DNA from: Allomuricauda sp. TY007 | Lineage (GTDB): Bacteria; Bacteroidota; Bacteroidia; Flavobacteriales; Flavobacteriaceae | Direction: 5' to 3' | DNA: 64,000 bases | NCBI RefSeq assembly: GCF_010468565.1 | Contig: NZ_WUEG01000004.1 | Location: 358,255-422,254, forward strand | The notes under the pieces: model-generated | Databases searched by the model: none | Seen by the model: the letters and a program-made list of their open reading frames with translations, nothing else | What the model was told of the DNA's origin: nothing | Part shown: positions 54,441 to 62,691 of the stretch, piece after piece | Layout of the letters: every line of letters begins with the position of its first letter | Position numbering within the stretch: position 1 is the stretch's first letter | Program-made: the position numbers and the translations under genes

Positions 54441-54472
54441 TTCGTTTATTTCGTTTATTTCGTTTATTTTTG
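54441..54472 (+). repeat. Three perfect 9-base repeats overlapping a promoter
   Basis: TTCGTTTAT is repeated without change at 54441, 54450 and 54459. The last copy runs into TATTTTTG (54465-54472), a perfect -7 element 25 bases before the antitoxin-like gene. The repeats occupy the spacer region of that promoter, so they could be an operator or a slippage site. Confidence 0.7.
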
Positions 54473-54496
54473 TTCCAAACAATACAACATTCACCC

Positions 54497-54952
54497 ATGG
54501 AAGAACTGGAAAACATAAAAAGGCCTTCAAAAGAAGAGCAGTCTACTGCAATAGAATCTTATAATGCATTGGAAACCGTTTTAAAGGAAATTAAGGACAA
54601 ATCGCCTGAAATTGAAATTGAGGAAACCCAGGATAAAATAAGAATCCCCCTTAAGGCCTTAAAGCTATTGGCCGAAATCCTAAAAGCAATGGGAGATGGA
54701 AAACCAATTTCCATCGTGCCAATTGCCGCCGAAATGACTACGCAATCGGCTGCAGAGTTTTTAGGATGTTCAAGGCCGCATCTAGTAAAACTGTTGGAGC
54801 AAGGAAAAATTCCATTTACCAAAATCGGAAAACATCGAAGAGTAAGATTTGAAGATATTTCCAAATACAAAAATCAAATGAAGAAAGAACAAGAGGCTTT
54901 AATCATTCAAATGATGAAGTCAGACGAAGAATCCGGGTTGTATGATTCATAG
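54497..54952 (+). CDS. Excisionase-type HTH protein, likely antitoxin
   Basis: A 151-residue protein. The N-terminal two-thirds is helical and charged; residues about 80-124 are an excisionase/MerR-like winged helix (MTTQSAAEFLGCSRPHLVKLLEQGKIPFTKIG then RRVRFEDISKY). I start at ATG 54497: the frame opens 60 bases earlier, but that stretch is the promoter repeats read as FRLFRLFRLF. Its last 11 bases overlap the PIN gene. The pairing of an excisionase-like HTH with PIN resembles VapBC50 of Mycobacterium tuberculosis, so an antitoxin/repressor role is inferred. Confidence 0.82.
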   Translation: MEELENIKRPSKEEQSTAIESYNALETVLKEIKDKSPEIEIEETQDKIRIPLKALKLLAEILKAMGDGKPISIVPIAAEMTTQSAAEFLGCSRPHLVKLLEQGKIPFTKIGKHRRVRFEDISKYKNQMKKEQEALIIQMMKSDEESGLYDS

Positions 54953-55505
54953 TGTCAGATTTACATGTGTTTTGGACACAAATGTCATTTACCCACTATT
55001 GATCAGGGACTTAATGTTTTGGTTTGCCCATTACGAATTGTTTACCCCGAAATGGAGCAGGCATATTTTTATGGAATGGGATGATGTTATGAAACGAAAG
55101 GGGATTGGTAAGGAGGAACGCAATAAGAGAATCGATGTTGCAAATAGAGCATTTCCAGACGCAATGGTAAATAACTATGAGCCACTAATTGAGACCCTAC
55201 AATTACCTGATGAAAAGGACAGGCACGTTTTGGCTGCAGCCATAAAAACAAACGCGAACGTTATTATAACTGAGAATTTAAAGGATTTCCCCAAAGAATA
55301 TTTAGCGTCCTTTGGACTTAGTGCCAAATCCAGCGATGATTTTCTAACAGATATCATTGACTTAAATCCAGAAAAAGCAGTAGAGGCGTTTAAAAAATTA
55401 GTAATGAACCGAACCAATCCAAATCTTAATGAATTTGAGATTTTGGACAGATTAAGAGCCCTTGGTTTGAAGGATACTGCAAATTACTTGCATGCCTACC
55501 TATAA
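54942..55505 (+). CDS. PIN-domain ribonuclease, likely toxin
   Basis: A 187-residue PIN-domain protein (residues about 8-130). The acidic residues are Asp in VLDTNVIYP, Glu in FMEWDDVM and Asp in DEKDRHVLAAA; the fourth position is in ITENLKDFP. An additional C-terminal helical region (about 130-187) extends beyond classical VapC (about 130 residues) and matches the longer PIN_3-type proteins. Its start overlaps the HTH gene by 11 bases, so translation is coupled. A type II toxin cleaving RNA is inferred. Confidence 0.82.
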   Translation: MIHSVRFTCVLDTNVIYPLLIRDLMFWFAHYELFTPKWSRHIFMEWDDVMKRKGIGKEERNKRIDVANRAFPDAMVNNYEPLIETLQLPDEKDRHVLAAAIKTNANVIITENLKDFPKEYLASFGLSAKSSDDFLTDIIDLNPEKAVEAFKKLVMNRTNPNLNEFEILDRLRALGLKDTANYLHAYL

Positions 55506-55818
55506 TTAGATAAGCATACTTATCTCTAGAATCCAGGATATATAAACCTTTTTATTGGAGTTGTTATTCAGCTCATTTTTTTGACACTCATGAGCCGAAT
55601 AAGATCTATAATCGGCTCAAGTGAAAAACAATTAATTTAAAATATACAAGGCGAACGAAGCAAAGCGAAGTGCTGCAAGCCCAAATCTTGCCAAACTAAT
55701 TTACTGAGCGAGGCAAAAAAATCAGTCCTTGACGAGTCCCAAAAGAATTTTTTAAGGAAACTATATGCCAGCTTTTGGCCTGACATGGTTTTGGTTGACA
55801 AATTTTAGGCAGGCCGTA
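55506..55818. other. Intergenic region with one inverted repeat
   Basis: No gene seen in about 310 bases. An 8-base inverted repeat TGAGCCGA (55591-55598) / TCGGCTCA (55612-55619) encloses 13 bases. It lacks a T run on either side and is not a standard terminator; it may be an operator or a remnant. Confidence 0.45.
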
Positions 55819-56223
55819 TTAAAGACTACTCTTAACAATGGTTGCAATATTTTGTTCGATTGTGATTTTAACCGCAGCACTGGAGATATGTACGTAATTT
55901 GATTTTGTCATCCTTTTTACCCTATCAAATAGACTTCTATTGGATTTCATTTCCTTAATTATTGGATAGATATTACTGGAAGGATGAACAACACAGTTTA
56001 GAATTTTGACAGCTTGCCCCATTTTAACTTTTTTATATGACAAGTCCTCTCTGTTCCAACGTTTAAACTTCAATGATTTTTCCCTCTTAATTCCATTGAA
56101 AAGGAGATCAGTCTTTGTTATTTCTTTTTCTTTCTTAGCTTGTTTCTCGGGTTTATTTTTGGAAAACGGATGGAAAACAGAAAAACCTCTTCCCCCTTGA
56201 TTTTCATATTTGAATTTAGTCAT
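55819..56223 (-). CDS. Hypothetical basic protein of the island
   Basis: A 134-residue Lys-rich protein, no membrane segment or known motif. The first 45 residues are low-complexity and basic (KNKPEKQAKKEKEITK), the rest reads as a possible small helical or alpha/beta domain with VHPSSNIYPIIKEM and a C-terminal SSAAVKITIEQNIATIVKS strand-helix. Start placed at ATG 56223; the frame also has a TTG two codons earlier. Opposite strand to the TA pair. I do not recognise it. Confidence 0.5.
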   Translation of the reverse strand: MTKFKYENQGGRGFSVFHPFSKNKPEKQAKKEKEITKTDLLFNGIKREKSLKFKRWNREDLSYKKVKMGQAVKILNCVVHPSSNIYPIIKEMKSNRSLFDRVKRMTKSNYVHISSAAVKITIEQNIATIVKSSL

Positions 56224-56384
56224 GTACAATTGGGATTAGGTTAACGCTCGATATAAATCACAACGAACCAGGCATAAATAAATTATTAGAAACGAACCCT
56301 TTCCTTTAAAAAAAGTATATGATGGAATTATTTTGTAGAAATCAATAACAGATTTTATCTGCCCAACAGCCTTGACTTTTGAAA

Positions 56385-56780
56385 TTAGTCCTTCTTCAAG
56401 AGCTTTTCCAAAAAAGCAACCTTATCCTTTTCAGCTTGAACAAGTCGTTCATATAACTCAACCACCTTATCCAATGGATTAAAATTTGGCTGAACATTAA
56501 TTGCGTTGATTGTAGAACTGTCGTTACTGGTAAAAGTGTTTGAAATAATGTTTAGAACATTTTCCTCCGAAAAATTCTCAATACCTTCCTTGGTCACACC
56601 AAGCGCTTTGGCAACCTCTTCCAACTTGACATCATCTACCTTTTCGCTGTTCTCGATATTGGAAACGGCCTGTTGGCTAATGCCCAATTCTTCGGCAAGG
56701 GTCTCCTGCTTCATACCGCGAAGTTCCCTTATCCTACTGATCTTTCTGCCTATATGATTGTTCTTGGTCTTTGTCTCCAT
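56385..56780 (-). CDS. XRE-family HTH regulator
   Basis: A 131-residue protein. Residues about 8-66 are a canonical Cro/CI helix-turn-helix (IGRKISRIRELRGMKQETLAEELGISQQAVSNIENSEKV). The C-terminal part ends in a coiled-coil-like helix (LDKVVELYERLVQAEKDKVAFLEKLL), probably for dimerisation. It is transcribed away from the HEPN cassette, whose promoter would lie in the 144-base gap between them, so it may control that cassette. Confidence 0.85.
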   Translation of the reverse strand: METKTKNNHIGRKISRIRELRGMKQETLAEELGISQQAVSNIENSEKVDDVKLEEVAKALGVTKEGIENFSEENVLNIISNTFTSNDSSTINAINVQPNFNPLDKVVELYERLVQAEKDKVAFLEKLLKKD

Positions 56781-56924
56781 ATCTCAAATATAGGGTCTTT
56801 CCCACAATAATCCGATTGTAAAATACAAATCTGGTCCAATAAAATACAAGTACCCATGGTGGGATACATGGAAATGTGGCCTTAATATGGTGGATGATTC
56901 TCGAACCCTTTTAACCACATTTCT

Positions 56925-58130
56925 ATGACACATGGCACAAACATACCTAAACACTTTGAAAAAGCGGAAGAGCTGTCCGAACTGCTCGATAGCATCCTGA
57001 ACATTATTACCATTGATAGGGTCTTTCTATCCCGTAAACAAAATGAAGGCAATACAGAATATTATTTCCTTACCCTTTTTGTGGATGTCAACAATGATCC
57101 CCTTCCCAATGAGATCCGTTCCTTAGTTGCAAAAAAGGGAAAGAAACATCCTGATTTCAGGATAAGGGTCTATACAGAGAACCAATCCGAAACAGGTCTT
57201 GAAAGAGGATCGCTCTATTTCCTGGAACATTGCTGCCTCGGGAAAACCGTATTCGCCCATCCCGAGGGAGAGAACATCATGGATTATTCAACAATGGCCT
57301 ACAACACGCTCATGAAAAGGGCTTCTCGCTATCACAAATCTGAATTGGGAAAAGTAAATGCCTTTGCCAATACTGCGGACATCTTGATTAAGGAAGGGGA
57401 TTATGCCATTGCCACCTTCAACATGCACCAGGCCTTTGAACTTTCGTTCCGGTTCATCGAACAGATGTGCATAGGAAGAAGTATGGTAACACACAGTATC
57501 ATTAGCCACATCAACTACTGCAAACAGTTCTTCCCCACCCTGCAGCCTTTTTTGGAAACTTCCGAGTTGAAGAGCAATGAACTGCTGCTCCTTTTGGAAC
57601 ATGCCTACAGTGTTGCCCGGTATGGCAATGAGTTTGAGATTACAAAAATTCAGACCAAGACCATCCAATCCAAGATGAAGGATTTCATCCAAGAAGTGGA
57701 GTCCATTTTCAATAGGCATCTCGAACAGTGCAAAGACCATATCGAAGGAATCGAAAAGAATAAAACATCTCCAAAAGAAACCAGGATTGTCAAAAACAAT
57801 AATGAACCATCCTTATTTAGTCAATTGAAAGAACTGGAAAAAGAGCACTTCTTTGCCCTGAAGCCCTATATTCCAGAAAAGGGATTGTACAGCATCGATC
57901 TCATAACCGAAGGATATGGGGAAACCTCATTTATGATCTCCAACTTGATCAAGGTCTGTATCACTGCATTGGAGACGGAGAATTATTCGGCACGTGCCGT
58001 TCCCCAATCCTACCGCAATATAAGCGAGGTTCTTGGATATATATTGGATCTGATTCCCCATGATGAAATGGAATTCTTGGACAAGGTCAGAAAATTGCTA
58101 TCCGAACAAAAGACAACCGCGACCCAATAA
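56925..58130 (+). CDS. HEPN-domain protein with N-terminal nucleotidyltransferase-like region
   Basis: A 401-residue protein. The region of about 125-265 is a HEPN-like helical domain (DILIKEGDYAIATFNMHQAFELSFRFIEQM and EHAYSVARYGNEFEITK). The first 120 residues (FLTLFVDVNN, FRIRVYTENQSE) have an alpha/beta pattern seen in MNT-HEPN proteins, but no GS-X9-DxD catalytic motif is visible. The last 70 residues (MISNLIKVCITALETEN ... LDLIPHDEMEFLDKVRKLL) recur in the next two proteins. First of three closely spaced genes. Function not established. Confidence 0.65.
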   Translation: MTHGTNIPKHFEKAEELSELLDSILNIITIDRVFLSRKQNEGNTEYYFLTLFVDVNNDPLPNEIRSLVAKKGKKHPDFRIRVYTENQSETGLERGSLYFLEHCCLGKTVFAHPEGENIMDYSTMAYNTLMKRASRYHKSELGKVNAFANTADILIKEGDYAIATFNMHQAFELSFRFIEQMCIGRSMVTHSIISHINYCKQFFPTLQPFLETSELKSNELLLLLEHAYSVARYGNEFEITKIQTKTIQSKMKDFIQEVESIFNRHLEQCKDHIEGIEKNKTSPKETRIVKNNNEPSLFSQLKELEKEHFFALKPYIPEKGLYSIDLITEGYGETSFMISNLIKVCITALETENYSARAVPQSYRNISEVLGYILDLIPHDEMEFLDKVRKLLSEQKTTATQ

Positions 58131-58140
58131 ATCCATTCAT

Positions 58141-58491
58141 ATGAAATCAAAGAAACAAAGGTTAAAGACCTTGGAAGAGATCCAACAGCTCAGAAGCAAT
58201 CTTTCGGGACTGTTGGGAAATAAAAAGTCAATCGACCCCAAGGGAAATCATGTATCCTTCGAGGTCAGGGACAATAACCATCTTTTGACACAGATTATCA
58301 GTCTTCTGGAGGTATGTGTGCTTGCACTTGATGGGGAGGGAATGATGTTGTTTCCTGCCAACCAAAATGTATCAAAAGAGGATAGTGTCATCCAAGTATT
58401 GGAACTGGTATTGAGCATCCTTCCAGATAGTCAAATGTACTTCATGGACAAATTGGACGAAAAGCTATCGAAACTGGAAAACAAAAAATAG
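58141..58491 (+). CDS. Small helical protein sharing the HEPN protein's C-terminal domain
   Basis: A 116-residue soluble helical protein starting MKSKKQRLKTLEEIQQLR. Its second half (LTQIISLLEVCVLALDGEG ... LELVLSILPDSQMYFMDKLDEKL) lines up with the C-terminus of the upstream HEPN protein: same hydrophobic spacing, the Val-Cys-X2-Ala-Leu core and the Pro/Asp-rich turn before a final helix with MDKL/LDKV. It lies 10 bases after the HEPN gene and four before the next. No known family. Confidence 0.6.
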   Translation: MKSKKQRLKTLEEIQQLRSNLSGLLGNKKSIDPKGNHVSFEVRDNNHLLTQIISLLEVCVLALDGEGMMLFPANQNVSKEDSVIQVLELVLSILPDSQMYFMDKLDEKLSKLENKK

Positions 58492-58495
58492 ACTC

Positions 58496-58843
58496 ATGAA
58501 CCCTAACGAAGAAAAGCTCATCAAGGATTTGAGACACCACTTAAATGAACATACTCCAACCCTTGTTCCCCATCCATATTTCAAGGACAAGTTCCAACCC
58601 AGCTTCTTTTATCTTGATGGTCATGCCGATTTATTATTGACCGTCCGTGCCTTGCTATATCTTTCCACAAGAGCAATTAATCCTGAACTTGGTCAAGATG
58701 ATGTTATGGACAAGAACCAAGAAGAATATATCCATCAGGCAATGACCGTAGCCAACCGGTTGATGCCAGTTGGGGAAGAGGCCCTAATGGACCATGTAAA
58801 CCTATTTTACAGGGAAGAAAAGAAAGACCAAAAAGAGGAATGA
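58496..58843 (+). CDS. Small helical protein, third gene of the HEPN cassette
   Basis: A 115-residue protein. After a short N-terminal region (HPYFKDKFQPSFFYLDG) it continues HADLLLTVRALLYLSTRAI ... MTVANRLMPVGEEALMDHVNLFY, which matches in layout the repeated domain of the two upstream proteins (two helices, a variable insert, then a helix, a Pro turn and a last helix). Spacing of four bases to the upstream gene argues for one operon. Confidence 0.55.
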   Translation: MNPNEEKLIKDLRHHLNEHTPTLVPHPYFKDKFQPSFFYLDGHADLLLTVRALLYLSTRAINPELGQDDVMDKNQEEYIHQAMTVANRLMPVGEEALMDHVNLFYREEKKDQKEE

Positions 58844-59385
58844 TTTAGTATTGCTTTCTCAAAACACACACCTCATTTTTTATTTTTACGCTAAAAATTC
58901 CTTGATCTTACTGGGCTAAACATGTTTTTAAGCTAAAAACTGCATTTATCCTTAAATTTCAAATGGTCAAAAGATTGAAGACGTATCGACACTTTATCCA
59001 TACACCGAACAATCATTTTTTCATCAAAAATTCATTGATTTTACTGGGCTGAGCGCATTTTTTCATCAAAAATGGCACAAACCCAATGAACCAATTTTTT
59101 CAAAAAACACCCTAAAATCGGGCCTTTCCGAAGGAAAATGAATCAATAGCGCTGCGCCAGCACGCTATCCTCTTGCTATTCCCTTTCTTTTGCAAAGTAA
59201 AACAAACTGAATAGCTTCATAGTTGGTTAACCAAATAAGAGAAAGTATATTTAGCTTTCCAATAGGTATGGAAATTTGTTTGGGTCGAGAAATAAGCTTT
59301 CTTTGAAAATTCCGATAAATTTATAATCGACAAACTGATTTCCATTCTTTTAAAAACAAACGAGTTAACTTAAGTAGACCCATTA
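58844..59385. repeat. Noncoding region with interleaved direct repeats
   Basis: About 540 bases without a gene. A 27-base sequence at 58893-58919 recurs at 59026-59052 with four mismatches (shared core TTACTGGGCT). A second unit, CATTTTTTCATCAAAAAT, occurs exactly at 59014-59031 and 59056-59073 flanking the second copy of the first. The GCGCTGCGCCAGC run at 59150-59162 is G+C-rich among A+T-rich bases. The promoter of the Argonaute gene must be at the right end. Confidence 0.6.
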
Positions 59386-61377
59386 ATGGAATTAATCGTT
59401 AACAGAATAAAATATAAACTTCCAAATGAAGAAGGACTAAGAATAATTGTATCAGCCAATAAAGACTTAATGTTTCATTTCAACCTTAGTTATTTCAAGA
59501 AACGGTTCTTAATTGGTGAAGAAAAAAAAATAGATGAATGGGCTCTTGAAAATGAAATTGATGAAGATAGTTATATTGGTTTCAGCTTTTCAAGAAACGC
59601 TGCAGAAGAATATTTGGAATTACCTTTTATCAAAGAGTTTGAATATTATTACACTCTGTGGCTTCTAGCAAATTATTTTAAGAGTACTGGATTTCTAATA
59701 CAAATAAAACCAAAGGGAATAGATCTTTCATGTTTTGAGTTTATTAATGAGCACAATGACTTTTGGGATGTTTACAAAAAATGGGATTTTAAAATAAACA
59801 CTAAGTACAAGGAATTAACATTTAACATAGGGAGTTCTGAATCGTACATTAGCAAAGACAAAATTGACCTAAACGAAGACTTGGGCAATATTTCTTGTAT
59901 TCTATCAAATAAGGAAATTCAAAAATCTAAGCATATTGGTCTACAAAAATCTAAGGTTGTTGCCAATAGAAAATTAAAAACACAACAGGGCCTTGAATCT
60001 TCAAAAGCACCAATTAATTATGCCTTTAGATACAAAGAATTAAAATCCTTTTTTAATTCGAAGCTGAAACCTTCAAACAAAATCATGTTCCATTCAATTG
60101 GATTTGATAGTTTAAGAGCAGACAAGGTAAGTTTTTCCAAGAATAAAATGCTTTTTCGAAATGGACAAACAGATATTAATCCAATTACTGGAATGCGTAA
60201 TTATGGAGTTTATCAAGATGTCCCCAACGCTTTGGAAAAACAGTTCATATTTATTTATCAGAATAATGACGATGCGAATACACTATACAAATATCTAAAA
60301 AATGGCTATAAAGGTTTTCCTGGACTTCTTCCTTATGTCAATATCCCTGTAACATTGGCTAACTCGATTGAAAAAGATAAGTATAAAAGACTGGAATACT
60401 CTAATATCAATACTTTGATGGATGAGTATAAAAATTTTGAAGAAATAGAACTTAGTGAAGATTATTATCCAAACCTATTTGCTATAGTTATTGGGCCCTT
60501 TAATAAAGATGAACCATGTCGTGAATATTTTAATCTTAAGTTATCACTCATAAAAAAAGGAATCCCTTCTCAATTCCTAAACTATGAGAATATAAGAAAG
60601 TCAGGTGTTTTCAACTACCATTTACCAAATATAGCCATCGGTATACATGCAAAAATGGGCGGCATTCCTTGGAGACTTGATAGCCCTAAAAAACAAGAAC
60701 TTGTTATCGGGTTTAATCAAATCGTTTCTGAAGAAGGTAGGTTCATTGGCAGCACGGTGTTTTTTGATAATCAGGGAAGGTTAAAGCGTACGCATGCTTT
60801 CGAAGAGCAAAATTCAAGCAATGAAGTAATTGGGTTATTAAAAATAGCCATTGAGGATTATCTAGTGCAGGAAACAGATATTCAAAGACTAATTATACAC
60901 TACCATAAATCTCTATCACAAAAGGACAAGAGTAATATTGAACGAGTTTTAAGGTCAGAATTCAATCTTTCAATACCTTACGCGGTTGTTGAAGTTAATG
61001 ATACCAAATCTAGAATTGAATTAGGTTTTGACCCTGATCATGACTTTAGAATGCCTGTGAGCGGCAGTTTTGTCAGGCTAACCCCCAAGGAGTATCTACT
61101 TTTTAACAATAATCGTTTTAAAGAAGTTGCTCCAATAGGAGTCAGAGATGAGCTTCCCCTCAAGCTGAAAATTCATTTTGCAGATGAGGCCGGTTTCTCC
61201 CATAGAGAATTGATTGAACAAGTTTATGAATTCTCAAGGCTAACATGGAAGGGCTTAAAACAGAGAAGTCAGCCGGCAACATGCTTTTATGCCAAGGAAA
61301 TAGCAAGGTTTAAAAGCTTTGTTGATGAACCCATACCAGATAATGAAATAACTCAAACAACTCCTTGGGTCATTTAA
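59386..61377 (+). CDS. Prokaryotic Argonaute, long-B-like and catalytically inactive
   Basis: A 663-residue Argonaute with N-terminal and PAZ-like regions (about 1-350), a MID domain (about 360-415) and a PIWI domain (about 415-663). PIWI segments are LPNIAIGIHAKMGGIPWRLD and LTWKGLKQRSQPATCFYAKEIARF. The first catalytic Asp of DEDX is replaced: LVIGFNQI has Asn444 where IGxD is expected; the HRDG-like segment reads IIHYHKSL, so the third Asp is also gone. It can bind guide and target but should not cut. Its stop is one base from the SIR2 gene start. Size fits long-B Argonautes that act with a separate effector. Confidence 0.88.
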   Translation: MELIVNRIKYKLPNEEGLRIIVSANKDLMFHFNLSYFKKRFLIGEEKKIDEWALENEIDEDSYIGFSFSRNAAEEYLELPFIKEFEYYYTLWLLANYFKSTGFLIQIKPKGIDLSCFEFINEHNDFWDVYKKWDFKINTKYKELTFNIGSSESYISKDKIDLNEDLGNISCILSNKEIQKSKHIGLQKSKVVANRKLKTQQGLESSKAPINYAFRYKELKSFFNSKLKPSNKIMFHSIGFDSLRADKVSFSKNKMLFRNGQTDINPITGMRNYGVYQDVPNALEKQFIFIYQNNDDANTLYKYLKNGYKGFPGLLPYVNIPVTLANSIEKDKYKRLEYSNINTLMDEYKNFEEIELSEDYYPNLFAIVIGPFNKDEPCREYFNLKLSLIKKGIPSQFLNYENIRKSGVFNYHLPNIAIGIHAKMGGIPWRLDSPKKQELVIGFNQIVSEEGRFIGSTVFFDNQGRLKRTHAFEEQNSSNEVIGLLKIAIEDYLVQETDIQRLIIHYHKSLSQKDKSNIERVLRSEFNLSIPYAVVEVNDTKSRIELGFDPDHDFRMPVSGSFVRLTPKEYLLFNNNRFKEVAPIGVRDELPLKLKIHFADEAGFSHRELIEQVYEFSRLTWKGLKQRSQPATCFYAKEIARFKSFVDEPIPDNEITQTTPWVI

Positions 61378-61378
61378 G

Positions 61379-62662
61379 ATGGAGAAACTAGATTTGGATA
61401 TTATAATGCAAAAATGTCTCTTTCTTTTTGGGGCTGGTGCAAGTTACGATTCTGGTTGTTTAACCTCTAGTCAAATGTTGGAAGCTCTGGAAGAAGAACT
61501 AAACAAGCCAAAATCTTTTAAACTAATTGAACCTGAAGCCGAAGCTCTTCGGTTTGTTATTTCCAGTTTAGAATACCATAGTAAATGGAGAAGTTTAGAA
61601 AGTGGGTCTCAATTTAGATTTACCTCCAATATTGAAGAACTAGCATTAGTAATCCGAAAAATAAAAAACAGAGAAAACTTTCTACCCTATCCTATAACAG
61701 GTAACTGGGCAGATAAATTAATAACACTAGAAAAACAATTTGACTCCAAAAGTGAGGATGATAAAGGATTGTTTGCCAATTTAGAAAATAAATTAAAGTC
61801 CGAATTAGTTCCATTATGGCTCAAACATGATAGTGCAAAATTAGGATATTTGGATCCATTGGTTCAAATTCTTTCTTCTGACAAATTACAAACTCCTTTG
61901 GAGTGCTTTACTTTAAATTATGACAAAACCATTGAGGATGCCTTAAAAAAACATGAAACTATGCCTTATACCGGGTTTGTTTCAAGTGAATGGAAAGGTA
62001 TGGAAACCTTAGATGTCCCCGATAATTTTGACAAAATAAAGTATTATAAATTACATGGATCAATAGATTGGGTTAGGCTTCAACTAGATGGTTCTGTCAA
62101 AGAATTGGATGGCTTAACAATGGAACAGAAATCTGACATCGACATTGAGCATAGCCCTTACATTATTTTTGGTCATGGAAGCAAAACATTTTCTTTCAAT
62201 CCATTTTTTGATCTTATCTCTAGCTTCAAAAAGAAGCTTGAAGAAAGAGACTATATTTTTGCCATCGGCTACAGTTTTTTTGATCCCTATATTAATAATT
62301 TACTCATTGAAGCATTAAATTCATCCCCATACAAAAAATTAATCATCATAAATCCTAATTGGGGACCGCATGATTTACCTGCTAATGACGAAACAGAAAA
62401 ATTTGATTTGTATACTATAAATAGTGGACAAAGTGTTTCACAAATTTTAAGTGAATACATTAGGCAAATACAACTTAACTCATTCTACAGTGAGCTGCCA
62501 GAATTCAATCTAAGTAAAATTGGTGGAGAAAAAACCATACATTTTATGGAAATAGGGTTCAACTCATTTCTTGAAAAATATTTTAGTAATGAAGGAAAAG
62601 AACTAATAAGCATGATTAGTGACTATGAACAATCTAGGATGAATGAGGAAAGCCCTTTCTAG
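61379..62662 (+). CDS. SIR2-domain effector paired with Argonaute
   Basis: A 427-residue protein with a SIR2-like NAD-binding fold: CLFLFGAGASYDSG (residues 13-26), FTLNYDKTIED with Asn180/Asp182, YYKLHGSIDW with His226, and FAIGYSFFDPYINN. These Asn and His correspond to the NAD-hydrolysing residues of defence SIR2 proteins. The C-terminal 100 residues are of unknown fold; an APAZ domain is not recognised, fitting a long-B rather than a short Argonaute partner. It starts one base after the Argonaute stop. NAD depletion on target recognition is inferred from characterised systems. Confidence 0.85.
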   Translation: MEKLDLDIIMQKCLFLFGAGASYDSGCLTSSQMLEALEEELNKPKSFKLIEPEAEALRFVISSLEYHSKWRSLESGSQFRFTSNIEELALVIRKIKNRENFLPYPITGNWADKLITLEKQFDSKSEDDKGLFANLENKLKSELVPLWLKHDSAKLGYLDPLVQILSSDKLQTPLECFTLNYDKTIEDALKKHETMPYTGFVSSEWKGMETLDVPDNFDKIKYYKLHGSIDWVRLQLDGSVKELDGLTMEQKSDIDIEHSPYIIFGHGSKTFSFNPFFDLISSFKKKLEERDYIFAIGYSFFDPYINNLLIEALNSSPYKKLIIINPNWGPHDLPANDETEKFDLYTINSGQSVSQILSEYIRQIQLNSFYSELPEFNLSKIGGEKTIHFMEIGFNSFLEKYFSNEGKELISMISDYEQSRMNEESPF

Positions 62663-62691
62663 CTGTAATAATTGAAAGTAATAAAAAATAG

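Noticed and set aside
54437..54496. Earlier start of the excisionase-like gene giving FRLFRLFRLF
   Set aside because: This stretch is the 9-base repeats and the -7 promoter element; a start inside or before the promoter is unlikely.
58844..59385. CRISPR array
   Set aside because: Only two copies of each unit, irregular spacing and no cas genes; no CRISPR-like array was seen anywhere in the window.
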